Source: Pseudomonas sp. SORT22
GTDB taxonomy: Bacteria > Pseudomonadota > Gammaproteobacteria > Pseudomonadales > Pseudomonadaceae
DNA: 64,000 nt
Assembly: GCF_018417635.1 (NCBI RefSeq)
Contig: NZ_CP071007.1
Location: 5,332,501 to 5,396,500, forward strand
Reading direction: 5' to 3'
Within the stretch, counting starts at the first letter, position 1. Every line of letters begins with the position of its first letter. Under the pieces are notes generated by a model that saw only the letters and a list, made by a program, of their open reading frames with translations, did not search any database and was not told the DNA's origin. Shown piece after piece: positions 44,018-55,930 of the stretch. Made by a program: the position numbers and the translations under genes.

Positions 44018-44605
44018 ATGCCCGTACGTTCCGTTTGTGTGTTCTGTGGCGCCAGCACCGGCGTCAACCCGGCCTACCGCGAGGCGGCCATCGCCCTCGG
44101 CCAGGCCATCGCCGCGCGCGGCCTGACCCTGGTGTACGGCGGTGGCGCCGTGGGCCTGATGGGTATCGTTGCCGATGCGGCCATGGCCGCCGGTGGCGAA
44201 GTCATCGGCATCATCCCTGAAGCGCTGAAAAACGCCGAGATCGGCCACACCGGCCTGACCCGCCTGGAAGTGGTCGACGGCATGCACGCGCGCAAGGCAC
44301 GCATGGCCGAACTGAGCGACGCATTCGTGGCCCTGCCCGGTGGCCTGGGCACCCTGGAAGAGCTGTTCGAAGTCTGGACCTGGGGCCAGTTGGGTTACCA
44401 CGCCAAGCCCCTGGGCCTGCTCGACGTCAACGGCTTCTACAGCAAGCTGGGCAGCTTCCTTGACCATGTGGTGGAAGAAGGCTTCGTGCGCCCGCAACAC
44501 CGCGCCATGCTGCAACTGGCCGACTCGCCAGCCGAGCTGCTCGAGGCCATGGACAACTTTGAAGCCCCGGTGCTGCCCAAGTGGGTCGACAAGAAGCCTG
44601 ATTGA
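44018..44605 (+). CDS. LOG family cytokinin riboside 5'-monophosphate phosphoribohydrolase
   Basis: A 195-residue Rossmann-fold protein (TIGR00730/LOG). It has [15 protein letters not shown] at the start, [23 protein letters not shown], and the diagnostic PGGLGTLEE motif. The family releases ribose 5-phosphate from AMP or cytokinin nucleotides. The ATG at 44018 has GGAG upstream; an open frame from 43868 overlaps the small ORF in another frame and is unlikely. A half REP follows the stop. Confidence 0.9.
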   Translation: MPVRSVCVFCGASTGVNPAYREAAIALGQAIAARGLTLVYGGGAVGLMGIVADAAMAAGGEVIGIIPEALKNAEIGHTGLTRLEVVDGMHARKARMAELSDAFVALPGGLGTLEELFEVWTWGQLGYHAKPLGLLDVNGFYSKLGSFLDHVVEEGFVRPQHRAMLQLADSPAELLEAMDNFEAPVLPKWVDKKPD

Positions 44606-44610
44606 CCCGC

Positions 44611-44638
44611 CTCATCGCGGGGCAAGCCCGCTCCTACA
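44611..44638. repeat. Half REP
   Basis: CTCATCGCGGGGCAAGCCCG and the next bases CTCCTACA are one REP arm with no inverse partner. It separates the LOG gene from the convergent transglutaminase gene. Confidence 0.75.
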
Positions 44639-45539
44639 AGGCTGTGGCCTCATCCAGCGGCATCACCGTGACCTGCACCTGCGGGTCATGGCTGCCGCCA
44701 CCGAGGATCACCCCACGCAGCGGCGAGACATCGGAAAAATCCCGGCCCCAGGCCAGGGTGATGTGTTCCAGCGCCGGGCGCAGGTTGTTGGTGGGATCGA
44801 AATCGATCCAGCCCTGCCCCGGGCAAAACACTGAAATCCACGCATGCGAGGCATCGGCGCCGATCAGCCGTGGCTGGCCGGGTGGCGGCCGGGTCAGCAG
44901 GTAGCCGCTGACATAACGCGCCGCCAGGCCGCGCGAGCGCAGGCAGGCGAGCATCAGGTGGGCAAAGTCCTGGCACACGCCGCGGCGGCGCTCCAGCACC
45001 TCCACCAACGGCGTGGCGACCTGGGTCGCCTCGGCATCGAAGGTGAACTCGCTGAAGATCTTCTCCATCAACGCCTGCACGCCTTCCAGCAATGCCCGGC
45101 CAGGCTCGAAAGAGGATTCGCTGAAGGCCACGAAGCGCTGCTTGAGGCGTACATAAGGCGACTCGAATCGATAACGGCAGGCTTCCAGAAGCGCCGCTGC
45201 CATCGGCTGACTGGCATAGGTCAGGGCCTCGCGCACCTGCTCCCAGGCCGGCGAGGCGGCAAAGTCCGGCGCCGCCCGCTCGAGCACTTCAACCTGCAAG
45301 CGCGCCACCACCCGCAACTGCTCATGCTGGCGCTCGAACGCCAGGCGCGTCAGCGGGTTGCCGAACACGTCCCACTCATCGCGCCGCTGGGTCGGCTGCG
45401 GGCTGACCTGCAGGGCCTGGGCCGTGCAGCGTTGCCAGGCGCAAGGCCGTGGCCACAGGTGCGCCAGCTGCTGGGCCAGGGACACCGGGCTGTCGTAGCG
45501 GTAATGGGTGTCGTGGATAATCTGGTAGCGCGCACTCAT
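44634..45539 (-). CDS. Transglutaminase-like protein
   Basis: A 301-residue protein with an N-terminal beta domain (YRYDSPVSLAQQLAHLWPR) and a transglutaminase core. The Cys-His-Asp triad is visible in GVCQDFAHLM, SHAWISVF and WIDFDPTNN. It is the last gene of a three-gene cluster with an ATP-grasp/alpha-E protein and a large DUF2126 transglutaminase. Such proteins may act as peptidases or amide-exchange enzymes on a product of the ATP-grasp partner. The ATG overlaps the previous stop (TGATG). Confidence 0.88.
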   Translation of the reverse strand: MSARYQIIHDTHYRYDSPVSLAQQLAHLWPRPCAWQRCTAQALQVSPQPTQRRDEWDVFGNPLTRLAFERQHEQLRVVARLQVEVLERAAPDFAASPAWEQVREALTYASQPMAAALLEACRYRFESPYVRLKQRFVAFSESSFEPGRALLEGVQALMEKIFSEFTFDAEATQVATPLVEVLERRRGVCQDFAHLMLACLRSRGLAARYVSGYLLTRPPPGQPRLIGADASHAWISVFCPGQGWIDFDPTNNLRPALEHITLAWGRDFSDVSPLRGVILGGGSHDPQVQVTVMPLDEATAL

Positions 45540-48025
45540 CACAGCGACACCGTCTGCTGGCTGACATCCTCGACGTGAGCGAAATGGCGCAGGGCCAGGC
45601 GCTCGGAAATCTCGCCACTGGCCAGGGCCACCCCTTGCAGCAGGTCGGCAAGCCCCGACAGCACCGCTTGTACACTGGCGCTGCCGAACAACGGGTCTTC
45701 CAGGCTGCGCAGGTCGAAGTGACGCAATTGCTCGGCCAGTAGCGCCAGAGCCGGGTCGCGCGGGCTGTCGAATTCCTCGCTCAAGCGTTGGTTGGCACGC
45801 ACCAGCAGTTTGAGCTGGAACAGCACGGCGTGGGGGTTCTGTTCATCGAGCAGGAGCAGATCGAGCACCGGGATCAACTGCGCCACCGCCAGGTAGCGCG
45901 AGCGGTAGGTGATGCTGCTATTGCCCAGCTCCAGCAACCATTCAAGCCCGGCCTGGTCGTACACCGCCGGCCCGCGCAGAAACGCCGCCAGGCTGCTGCA
46001 CAGTGACTGCAATCGCTCGATACGCCGGCCAATCATCAGGAAGCGCCAGCCTTCGTCGCGGGTCATGTCGTCGAGGGCAAAACCCGACAGCGCCGCCAGC
46101 GACATCACCAGGCGGTTGAGAAAATCCACCCGCTCGCCAAAGTCCGCCTCGGCATCTTCCAGGCATTGCGCCTCCCGCTGCAGCTCGACCAGCGCCTGCC
46201 AGTTCTCCCGCGAGAGCTTGCCGCGCACCTGCGACGCCGCCCAGTGCAGACGCTGCAAATTGGCCCGCAGGCTGAAGGCCCAGTCGCCATCGTCCAGCGC
46301 CGCGCGCAGGCGCTCGGGCAACTCGCCCTCCTCCGGCAGCAGCGACAATTCATCGGCCAGTTCCACCGCCGCCTGCAGGGCCAGCGGATCGTCGCCGTCC
46401 AGGTAGCGGGTGAGGATGATCCGCAGCAGGCGCGCACTGGCATCGCAGCGCTCGCAGTAGCGCCCGAACCAGAACAGGTTCTCCACCACCCGCGACGGCA
46501 GGTAAGGGTCCTGGCGGATCAGTTCGGCCACGCCGATGGTGCGCTGGGCCCGCCATTGCTCGCCCGCTGGCGCCGCTTCGCCGAGCACCCAGGTGTCCTT
46601 GCTGGCGCCACCGCGCTGCATCGACACCACCTCGGCGTCAGCTTGCGCAGCAACCCGGGTCAGGCCACCGGGCAGCACCCGATAACCGTCCGCCGAGGCC
46701 ACCGCGTACACACGCATGCCAATGGCCCGCGGCTGCACCTGGCCCTTGTCGGCCTGCCACACCGGCGCCTGGGACAACTGCGCCAACTCCTGGGCGACAT
46801 AGGCGTAGGGCCGTGCCTGGATGCGTTCGGCCAGGGCCTGGCGCTGGGCCGGGTCGAGGTCACGGCCGAACACCGGGCTGAAACTCTGTGACGGGAACGC
46901 CGGCTTGACCAATAGCTTCGGCAACTGCTCCAGTGCCCGCGCCATCACCGGTGGCTCACCGCACCACCAGGTGGCGATCGACGGCAGGCTCAGTTCTTCA
47001 GCAAACAAGCGCTGGTTGATCGCCGGCAAGAAACCGAGCAGGCCCGGCGACTCAAGCACGCCGCTGCCCAGCGCATTGGCCACCAGCACCCGGCCCTGGC
47101 GCACGGCATCGAGCAAGCCGGGCACGCCCAGGGCCGAGTCGGTGCGCAGCTCCAGCGGGTCGCAGAAATCATCGTCCAGGCGCCGCATGATTGCGTGCAC
47201 CCGACGCAGGCCGCTCAGGGTCTTGAGGTATACGGTGGCATCGCGCACGGTCAGGTCGCTGCCCTCGACCAGTGGATAACCCAGCTGCCGCGCCAGGTAC
47301 AGGTGCTCGAAATAGCTCTCGTTGAAGCGCCCTGGGGTCAGCAGCACCACCAGTGGCGCCTCCTGGTCACTGGGTGCCAGGCGCGCCAGGGTCTGTTGCA
47401 GGGTGCGGAAGAAACCGGCCAGGTGTTGCACCTGCAAGTCGCGGTATAGCTCGGGCAACGCCCGCGAAACGATGGTGCGATTCTCCAGCGCGAAGCCTGC
47501 GCCCGACGGCGCCTGGGTGCGGTCTGCCGTCACCCACCAGCGCCCGTCCGGGGCACGGGCCAGGTCCACCGCGTAGACATGCAGGTAGGTGCCTTCAGGT
47601 GGCGCTATACCCTGGCAGGGCCAGAGGAAATTGTTATGGCCATAGACCAGCTCGGCGGGCAGCAGGCCTTCGCTGATCAACTGCTGCGGCCCGTAGATAT
47701 CGGCCAGTACCGCATTGAGCAAGCGCGCGCGCTGTTCGACACCGGCGGCCAGTTGCTGCCATTCGGCGGCGGGCAGCAGGTGCGGCAACAGGTCCAGCTC
47801 CCAGGGCCGGTCGGCGCCCTTGGGGTCGGCGTAAACGTTGTAGGTGACGCCGTTCTCGCGCAACTGGCGGGTCAACGAGGCCTGGCGCTGGGCCAGTTGC
47901 GCCGGCCCGCTGCGCTGCAGGTAGGCGCACAACGGCTGCCAGTGCGCACGCACCGCACCCTGGCTTTCGAGCATCTCGTGATAAGTCCCCGCACTCAGCG
48001 GGTAAGCATCCAACAGGTCAGGCAT
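45539..48025 (-). CDS. Circularly permuted ATP-grasp/alpha-E fusion protein
   Basis: An 828-residue fusion. Residues about 1-470 form the circularly permuted type 2 ATP-grasp region (ENGVTYNVYADPKG, then YVAQELAQLSQAPVW and RVYAVASADGYRVLPGGLTRVA near its end). Residues about 510-825 are an alpha-E domain, all helical (ENLFWFGRYCERCDASARLLR). ATP-grasp enzymes of this class probably form amide bonds between a peptide or amino acid and an acyl partner; the real substrate is unknown. In some bacteria the two halves are separate genes. Coupled to the following transglutaminase gene. Confidence 0.88.
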   Translation of the reverse strand: MPDLLDAYPLSAGTYHEMLESQGAVRAHWQPLCAYLQRSGPAQLAQRQASLTRQLRENGVTYNVYADPKGADRPWELDLLPHLLPAAEWQQLAAGVEQRARLLNAVLADIYGPQQLISEGLLPAELVYGHNNFLWPCQGIAPPEGTYLHVYAVDLARAPDGRWWVTADRTQAPSGAGFALENRTIVSRALPELYRDLQVQHLAGFFRTLQQTLARLAPSDQEAPLVVLLTPGRFNESYFEHLYLARQLGYPLVEGSDLTVRDATVYLKTLSGLRRVHAIMRRLDDDFCDPLELRTDSALGVPGLLDAVRQGRVLVANALGSGVLESPGLLGFLPAINQRLFAEELSLPSIATWWCGEPPVMARALEQLPKLLVKPAFPSQSFSPVFGRDLDPAQRQALAERIQARPYAYVAQELAQLSQAPVWQADKGQVQPRAIGMRVYAVASADGYRVLPGGLTRVAAQADAEVVSMQRGGASKDTWVLGEAAPAGEQWRAQRTIGVAELIRQDPYLPSRVVENLFWFGRYCERCDASARLLRIILTRYLDGDDPLALQAAVELADELSLLPEEGELPERLRAALDDGDWAFSLRANLQRLHWAASQVRGKLSRENWQALVELQREAQCLEDAEADFGERVDFLNRLVMSLAALSGFALDDMTRDEGWRFLMIGRRIERLQSLCSSLAAFLRGPAVYDQAGLEWLLELGNSSITYRSRYLAVAQLIPVLDLLLLDEQNPHAVLFQLKLLVRANQRLSEEFDSPRDPALALLAEQLRHFDLRSLEDPLFGSASVQAVLSGLADLLQGVALASGEISERLALRHFAHVEDVSQQTVSL

Positions 48026-48064
48026 GGCAATGCTCGAAGGCCACAGGTCAGTTCAGAGTAGCGC

Positions 48065-51000
48065 TCAGCCGCGGCGCAAATCCAGGGTAAAGGGTAGTTC
48101 CGGGTTCACCTGCGCCGATGGTATGTCCACTACACCCGGGCTGTGTCCGAGGCGGAAGAAGCGCGCCTGGCGCCGGCTCTGGGCTTCGTTGGCATTGACC
48201 GGCAGGGTCTGGTAGTTGCGCCCGCCCGGATGCGCCACGTGGTACTGGCAACCGCCCAGCGAGCGGCCCATCCAGGTATCGAGCAAGTCGAACACCAGCG
48301 GCGCCTGCACCGCAATGGTTGGCTGCAGGCAATTGGCCGGCTGCCAGGCGCGATAGCGCACCGCCGCGACGAACTCACCGACGCGCCCGGTGGCTTGCAA
48401 GGGTAGCGCCCGACCATTACAGGTCAGTTGATAACGCTCCGGCGGCAGGCCGCTGACCTTGACCTGCAGGCGCTCCAGCGACGAGTCGACATAACGCACC
48501 GTGGCACCGCCAGCACCCTCCTCGCCCAGTACATGCCAGGGTTCCAGGGCCTGGCGCAGTTCCAGCTCGATGCCGTTGACGGCATAGTCGCCGACCTTGG
48601 GGAAGCGAAACTCCAGGTGTGCGGCAAACCACTCGGCACGCAGCGGGTAGCCTGCGGCGTTGAGCTCGACCAGCACATCGGCAAAGTCCTGCTCGATAAA
48701 GTGCCCCAGCATGAACCGGTCATGCAGCTCGGTGCCCCAGCGGGCCAGGCGCTTGGGCGCATAGGGCTCACGCCAGAAACGCGCGACCAGGGCGCGCAGC
48801 AGCAGTTGCTGGACCAGGCTCATGCGCGCATGCGGCGGCATCTCGAAGGCGCGCAGTTCCAACAACCCCAAACGCCCGGCCGGGCCGTCCGGGGAGTACA
48901 GCTTGTCGATGCAGAACTCGGCGCGGTGGGTATTGCCGGTAACGTCGATCAGCAAGTTGCGCAGCAGCCGGTCGACCAGCCACGGCGGGCCTTCCTCGCC
49001 CGCTGCCGGCATCTGCGCGAAAGCGATCTCCAGCTCATACAGCGCATCGTTACGCGCTTCATCCACCCGCGGCGCCTGGGAAGTTGGACCAATGAACAGG
49101 CCGGAAAACAGGTAGGAAAGCGACGGGTGATTGTGCCAGTAGCTGATCAGGCTACGTAGCAAGTCAGGGCGGCGCAGGAACGGCGAGTCGGCCGGGGTGG
49201 CGCCACCGAGGACGAAATGGTTACCGCCACCGGTGCCGGTGTGTCGGCCGTCGATCATGAATTTTTCGCTGCTCAAGCGCGTCAGGCGCGCCTGCTCGTA
49301 TAGGAACTCGGTGCGCTCCACCAGTTCGTCCCAACTGGCCGAAGGCTGCACGTTGACCTCGATGACGCCGGGGTCGGGAGTCACCTTGAAGTTGGCTAGG
49401 CGCGGATCGGCCGGCGGCTCGTAGCCTTCGAGGATGACCGGGCAATGCAGCTCGGCCGCGGTGGCTTCGATCACCGCAACCAGTTCGAGGTAATCCTGCA
49501 AGCGAGACAGCGGTGGCATGAACAGGTACAGGCGCCCTTCTCGCGGCTCTGCACACAGCGCGGTACGGGTCAGCCAGTCGGCCGAGGCATCGACCTCGGG
49601 GGCTGCGTGCTCCTGCTCATCGAGCGCCTGCCCGGCGCTGGCCTTGAGCAGTTGGTCACGATCAGGCAGATCGCCGAGCACCTGGTTGGGATCGGTCGGA
49701 TGCACGTAGGGATATTCCGCGGCCTTGACCCAGGGCTGCGCCGCCAGCGGCAAGCGGTAACCCAGCGGCGAGTCGCCCGGCACCAGGCGGCAATGCTCAT
49801 CGCGCAAGTACCAGCGTCCGCTCTGCCAGCGTTGCTCGTCGGCGCTGCGGGCCAGCGGCAGCACCTGGCCGATGACCTTGTCCAGGCCCTGGCTGAACAC
49901 CTTGCGCAGCCTTGCACGCTCCATCTCGTCGTCCAGGCGCGCAGCGTCGGGGCGCACGTTGGACGGCAGGCCGCCCTCGCGCCACAGGTAATAGAGTGAG
50001 TCTTCGTAGGCGCCGAAGACATAACGCGCAGGCAGCCTCAGCCGTTCGGCAACGCTGGCCAGGAAGCGCGCGGCCAGCGCGCTGTCGGCGCCGAGATCCT
50101 GGTGTTGGTCGGCGATCAACGCCGGATTGTTCCACAGCGGCACACCATCACGCCGCCAAAAGCAGTTGAGCGACCAACGCGGCAGTTGCTCGCCCGGGTA
50201 CCATTTGCCCTGGCCGAAGTGCACCAGGCCATGGGGCGCGTAATGCTTGTACAGGCGCTGGAACAGCTCACCGGCCAGGCGCCGTTTGTTCGCGCCCAGC
50301 GCTGCGGTGTTCCACTCGGCGCCGTCAGGGTCGTCAATGGCCACGAAGGTTGGTTCACCGCCCATGGTCAGGCGCACGTCCGCTGCTTTCAGGTCGCTGT
50401 CCACCTGGCGCCCGAGGGCGACGATGGCCTGCCATTGTTCGTCGCTGTAGGGCAGCGTCACCCGCGGCGATTCCCACAGGCGCTCGACACTCATTTCATG
50501 CTCGAAAGTGCATTCGCAGGGCTCGACCAGGCCGCTGATAGGTGCCGCTGAAGTCGGATCGGGGCTACAAGCCAATGGGATATGCCCTTCCCCGGCAAAC
50601 AGCCCGGAGGTGGCGTCCAGGCCGATCCAGCCGGCGCCGGGCAGGTACACCTCGCACCAGGCGTGCAGGTCGGTGAAGTCCTCTTCGGTGCCCGACGGGC
50701 CGTCCAGTGCCTTGATGTCGGCTGTCAGCTGAATCAGATAACCGGAGACGAACCGCGCCGCCAGGCCCAGGTGGCGCAACAACTGCACCAGTAGCCAGGC
50801 CGAGTCGCGGCAGGAGCCGGAACCCAGTTCCAGGGTCTGCTCCGGGGTTTGCACACCGGGCTCGAGGCGGATGAGGTAGCTGATGTCCTCGCTCAGGCGC
50901 TGATTGAGCGCCACCAGGAAATCGACACTGGCCTGGGGCGTGCGCTCGATGCTGTCCAGGTAGGTGGCGAACTTCGGCGTCAGCGGCAGTTGCTCCAGGT

Positions 51001-51349
51001 AGGGCAGCAGTTCGTGGCGTTCATCTCGGCCATAACTGAAGGGAATCTGCTCGGCGTAGGGTTCGAGAAAGAAGTCGAACGGATTGAACACCGCCATCTC
51101 GGCGACCAGGTCGACTTCCACGCGCAGGCTGTCAGTCTTTTCCGGGAATACCAGGCGCGCCAGGTAGTTGCCCTGTGGGTCCTGCTGCCAATTGATGAAA
51201 TGTCCGTCCGGCTGCACCTTCAGCCCGTAGGAGAGGATCCTCGTGCGGCTGTGAGCAGCCGGGCGCAGGCGAACAATTTGCGGGCCCAGTTCAACTGCAC
51301 GGTCGTAGCGGTACTCGGTGACATGGTGCAAGGCGACATGAATCGACAC
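48065..51349 (-). CDS. Large transglutaminase/DUF2126 protein
   Basis: A 1094-residue protein. Residues about 1-290 are a transglutaminase domain with the triad in GSCRDSAWLL, DLHAWCEVYL and IGLDATSG. The remainder is DUF2126, with GGEPTFVAIDDPDGAEWN and GQGKWYPGEQLPRW, and the late TGGGNHFVLGG and AHPGGRNY. The GTG at 51349 is chosen because GGAGG lies six bases upstream and the protein then begins SIHVALHHVTEYRYD like its homologues. First gene of the cluster; 39 bp separate it from the ATP-grasp gene. Confidence 0.88.
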   Translation of the reverse strand: MSIHVALHHVTEYRYDRAVELGPQIVRLRPAAHSRTRILSYGLKVQPDGHFINWQQDPQGNYLARLVFPEKTDSLRVEVDLVAEMAVFNPFDFFLEPYAEQIPFSYGRDERHELLPYLEQLPLTPKFATYLDSIERTPQASVDFLVALNQRLSEDISYLIRLEPGVQTPEQTLELGSGSCRDSAWLLVQLLRHLGLAARFVSGYLIQLTADIKALDGPSGTEEDFTDLHAWCEVYLPGAGWIGLDATSGLFAGEGHIPLACSPDPTSAAPISGLVEPCECTFEHEMSVERLWESPRVTLPYSDEQWQAIVALGRQVDSDLKAADVRLTMGGEPTFVAIDDPDGAEWNTAALGANKRRLAGELFQRLYKHYAPHGLVHFGQGKWYPGEQLPRWSLNCFWRRDGVPLWNNPALIADQHQDLGADSALAARFLASVAERLRLPARYVFGAYEDSLYYLWREGGLPSNVRPDAARLDDEMERARLRKVFSQGLDKVIGQVLPLARSADEQRWQSGRWYLRDEHCRLVPGDSPLGYRLPLAAQPWVKAAEYPYVHPTDPNQVLGDLPDRDQLLKASAGQALDEQEHAAPEVDASADWLTRTALCAEPREGRLYLFMPPLSRLQDYLELVAVIEATAAELHCPVILEGYEPPADPRLANFKVTPDPGVIEVNVQPSASWDELVERTEFLYEQARLTRLSSEKFMIDGRHTGTGGGNHFVLGGATPADSPFLRRPDLLRSLISYWHNHPSLSYLFSGLFIGPTSQAPRVDEARNDALYELEIAFAQMPAAGEEGPPWLVDRLLRNLLIDVTGNTHRAEFCIDKLYSPDGPAGRLGLLELRAFEMPPHARMSLVQQLLLRALVARFWREPYAPKRLARWGTELHDRFMLGHFIEQDFADVLVELNAAGYPLRAEWFAAHLEFRFPKVGDYAVNGIELELRQALEPWHVLGEEGAGGATVRYVDSSLERLQVKVSGLPPERYQLTCNGRALPLQATGRVGEFVAAVRYRAWQPANCLQPTIAVQAPLVFDLLDTWMGRSLGGCQYHVAHPGGRNYQTLPVNANEAQSRRQARFFRLGHSPGVVDIPSAQVNPELPFTLDLRRG

Positions 51350-51513
51350 GGCGGGCCTCCTGCGAGCCTGGGCGGTAGTGGAACCGCGCAAGACTTGTGC
51401 CATGGGCCCAGGCCTGCGATTCCCTGCATGCAGCCGGTACAGTCGCACCAAAAGCGCACCGTAGCGAGGCCGCCGTGCAAGCCTTGCACAGATTTGAGGC
51501 TTTGCCAGCGACG

Positions 51514-51546
51514 CAAACAAAAACGCCAGCCCGAAGGCTGGCGTTT
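51514..51546 (-). terminator. Rho-independent terminator of ygiQ
   Basis: AAACGCCAGCC (51521-51531) pairs with GGCTGGCGTTT (51536-51546); on the minus strand the stem is followed by TTTGTTTGC. It starts 4 bp after the ygiQ stop. Confidence 0.85.
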
Positions 51547-51549
51547 CAG

Positions 51550-53853
<2,304 letters not shown>

Positions 53854-53954
53854 GTCAGTGACCGGTGGCTAATCGATGAAAAATCGCGGGCGCGGAATAT
53901 AGCACAAAAATTGACCAATTCCGACGCTCAAGGTCGGAATTGTCCAAATTGCCC

Positions 53955-55352
53955 TTACTCGTCGTCGTCGAAGTTGTAACTGCCCGGCGCGAGGTTTTCG
54001 AAGCGTGTGTACTTGCCGATGAAGGCCAGGCGGATAAAGCCGATCGGGCCGTTGCGCTGCTTGCCGATGATGATTTCGGCAATGCCCTTGTGCTCGGTCT
54101 CCGGGTGGTACACCTCGTCGCGGTAAACGAACATGATCACGTCGGCGTCCTGCTCGATCGCACCCGATTCGCGCAAGTCGGAGTTCACCGGGCGCTTGTT
54201 CGGCCGCTGTTCGAGGGAGCGGTTGAGCTGCGACAGGGCAACTACCGGGCAGTTGAACTCTTTGGCCAAGGCCTTGAGCGAGCGAGAGATCTCGGAAATC
54301 TCGTTGGTACGGTTGTCGCCGCTGGAGCCCGGGATCTGCATCAGCTGCAGGTAGTCGATCATGATCAGGGCGATGTCGCCGTGCTCGCGCACCAGGCGGC
54401 GGGTTCGGGCGCGCATTTCCGACGGGCTGATGCCGGCGGTGTCATCGATGAACAGCTTGCGGTCGTTGAGCAGGTTGACCGCCGATGTCAGCCGCGGCCA
54501 GTCGTCGTCTTCAAGCTGGCCGGAGCGCACCTTGGTCTGGTCGATGCGCCCGAGCGACGACAGCATACGCATGATCAGCGATTCGCCTGGCATCTCCAGC
54601 GAGTACACCAGCACCGCCTTGTCGCTACGCAGTACCGCGTTCTCGACCAGGTTCATGGCGAAGGTGGTCTTACCCATCGACGGCCGGCCGGCGACGATGA
54701 TCAGGTCGGCCGGCTGCAGGCCGCTGGTCTTCTCGTCGAGGTCGGTGTAGCCGGTGGACAGGCCGGTGATCGCGCTGTCGGTATTGAACAGCGTGTCGAT
54801 GCGGTCTATGGCCTTGGTCAGCAGGTCGTTGACGCCCACCGGGCCACCGGTCTTCGGCCGCGCTTCGGCGATCTGGAAGATCTGCCGTTCGGCTTCGTCG
54901 AGGATCTCGGCAGCATTGCGCCCTTGCGGGTTGAAGGCGCTGTCGGCGATCTCGTTGCTGATGCTGATCAGCTGACGCAGGGTTGCCCGCTCGCGGATGA
55001 TCGCGGCATAGGCCTTGATGTTGGCCACCGACGGGGTGTTCTTGGCCAGTTCGCCCAGGTAACCCAGGCCGCCAACCTGCGAACTCAGGCCTTCCTTGTC
55101 CAGCTGCTCGTGCAGGGTCACCACGTCGAACGGGGCGTTCTGGTCGGCGAGCTTGTGGATGGCGCGGAAGATCAGGCGGTGGTCATGCCGATAGAAGTCG
55201 CCGTCGGAGACTTGATCGAGCACGCGCTCCCAGGCGTTGTTGTCCAGCATCAAGCCACCGAGCACGGCCTGTTCGGCCTCGATGGAATGCGGCGGCACCT
55301 TCAGGGCAGCGGTTTGCAGATCATATTGCTCGGGGGCGGTTATCTCGTTCAT
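53955..55352 (-). CDS. dnaB: Replicative DNA helicase DnaB
   Basis: A 465-residue hexameric helicase that unwinds the replication fork. N-terminal primase-binding domain (SIEAEQAVLGGLMLDN) and C-terminal RecA-like motor with Walker A GRPSMGKTT (about 210-218), Walker B LIMIDYLQLM, and SQLNRSLEQRPNKRP. The ATG at 55352 is preferred to a GTG two codons upstream. It follows rplI, separated by a terminator-like hairpin that should limit read-through. Confidence 0.97.
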   Translation of the reverse strand: MNEITAPEQYDLQTAALKVPPHSIEAEQAVLGGLMLDNNAWERVLDQVSDGDFYRHDHRLIFRAIHKLADQNAPFDVVTLHEQLDKEGLSSQVGGLGYLGELAKNTPSVANIKAYAAIIRERATLRQLISISNEIADSAFNPQGRNAAEILDEAERQIFQIAEARPKTGGPVGVNDLLTKAIDRIDTLFNTDSAITGLSTGYTDLDEKTSGLQPADLIIVAGRPSMGKTTFAMNLVENAVLRSDKAVLVYSLEMPGESLIMRMLSSLGRIDQTKVRSGQLEDDDWPRLTSAVNLLNDRKLFIDDTAGISPSEMRARTRRLVREHGDIALIMIDYLQLMQIPGSSGDNRTNEISEISRSLKALAKEFNCPVVALSQLNRSLEQRPNKRPVNSDLRESGAIEQDADVIMFVYRDEVYHPETEHKGIAEIIIGKQRNGPIGFIRLAFIGKYTRFENLAPGSYNFDDDE

Positions 55353-55374
55353 GGCCACGCAGGAATCAGGGTGA

Positions 55375-55417
55375 TGAAAAAGACAAAGGGCACGACCTGC
55401 AAAGCAGGATCGTGCCC
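55375..55417 (-). terminator. Terminator-like hairpin between rplI and dnaB
   Basis: GGGCACGACCTGC (55388-55400) pairs with GCAGGATCGTGCCC (55404-55417) with one bulge. On the minus strand the stem is followed by TTTGTCTTTTTC. It lies about 46 bp after the rplI stop and 23 bp before the dnaB ATG. A second stem (CGGCTG/CAGCCG near 55427-55451) precedes it. Confidence 0.75.
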
Positions 55418-55462
55418 GATGTTAACCGGCTGACACCCAAGGTGCCAGCCGATCGGTACAGC

Positions 55463-55909
55463 TTAGGCTGCGACAACAACCACGCGAACGGTGGCTTCAA
55501 CGTCGCTGTGCAGGTGCACGGCAACGTCGTATTCGCCGACGTTACGGATGGTGCCGTTCGGCAGACGAACTTCAGCTTTAGCCACTTCAACGCCGGAGGC
55601 GGTCAGGGCATCAGCGATGTCGTGGGTGCCGATCGAACCGAACAGCTTGCCTTCGTCACCGGCGGTGGCAGTGATGGTCACTTCCAGCTCAGCCAGTTGG
55701 GCAGCGCGAGTTTCGGCCGAAGCTTTTTTCTCTGCAGCGATTTTTTCCAGCTCAGCACGACGCTCTTCGAACGCAGCCAGGTTGGCAGCGGTCGCAGCGG
55801 TGGCTTTGCCGAATGGCAGCAGGTAGTTACGACCGTAACCGGACTTAACTTTTACCTTGTCGCCCAGGTTGCCCAGGTTGGCGACTTTTTCCAGCAGGAT
55901 CAGTTCCAT
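55463..55909 (-). CDS. rplI: 50S ribosomal protein L9
   Basis: A 148-residue ribosomal protein: N-terminal domain [21 protein letters not shown], the rigid central helix (about 45-75, [20 protein letters not shown] in part), and C-terminal domain with [16 protein letters not shown]. It binds 23S rRNA. Part of the rpsF-rpsR-DUF2232-rplI operon. The AGAGG before the ATG supports this start. Confidence 0.98.
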   Translation of the reverse strand: MELILLEKVANLGNLGDKVKVKSGYGRNYLLPFGKATAATAANLAAFEERRAELEKIAAEKKASAETRAAQLAELEVTITATAGDEGKLFGSIGTHDIADALTASGVEVAKAEVRLPNGTIRNVGEYDVAVHLHSDVEATVRVVVVAA

Positions 55910-55930
55910 TTGGTAATAACCTCTTAACTT

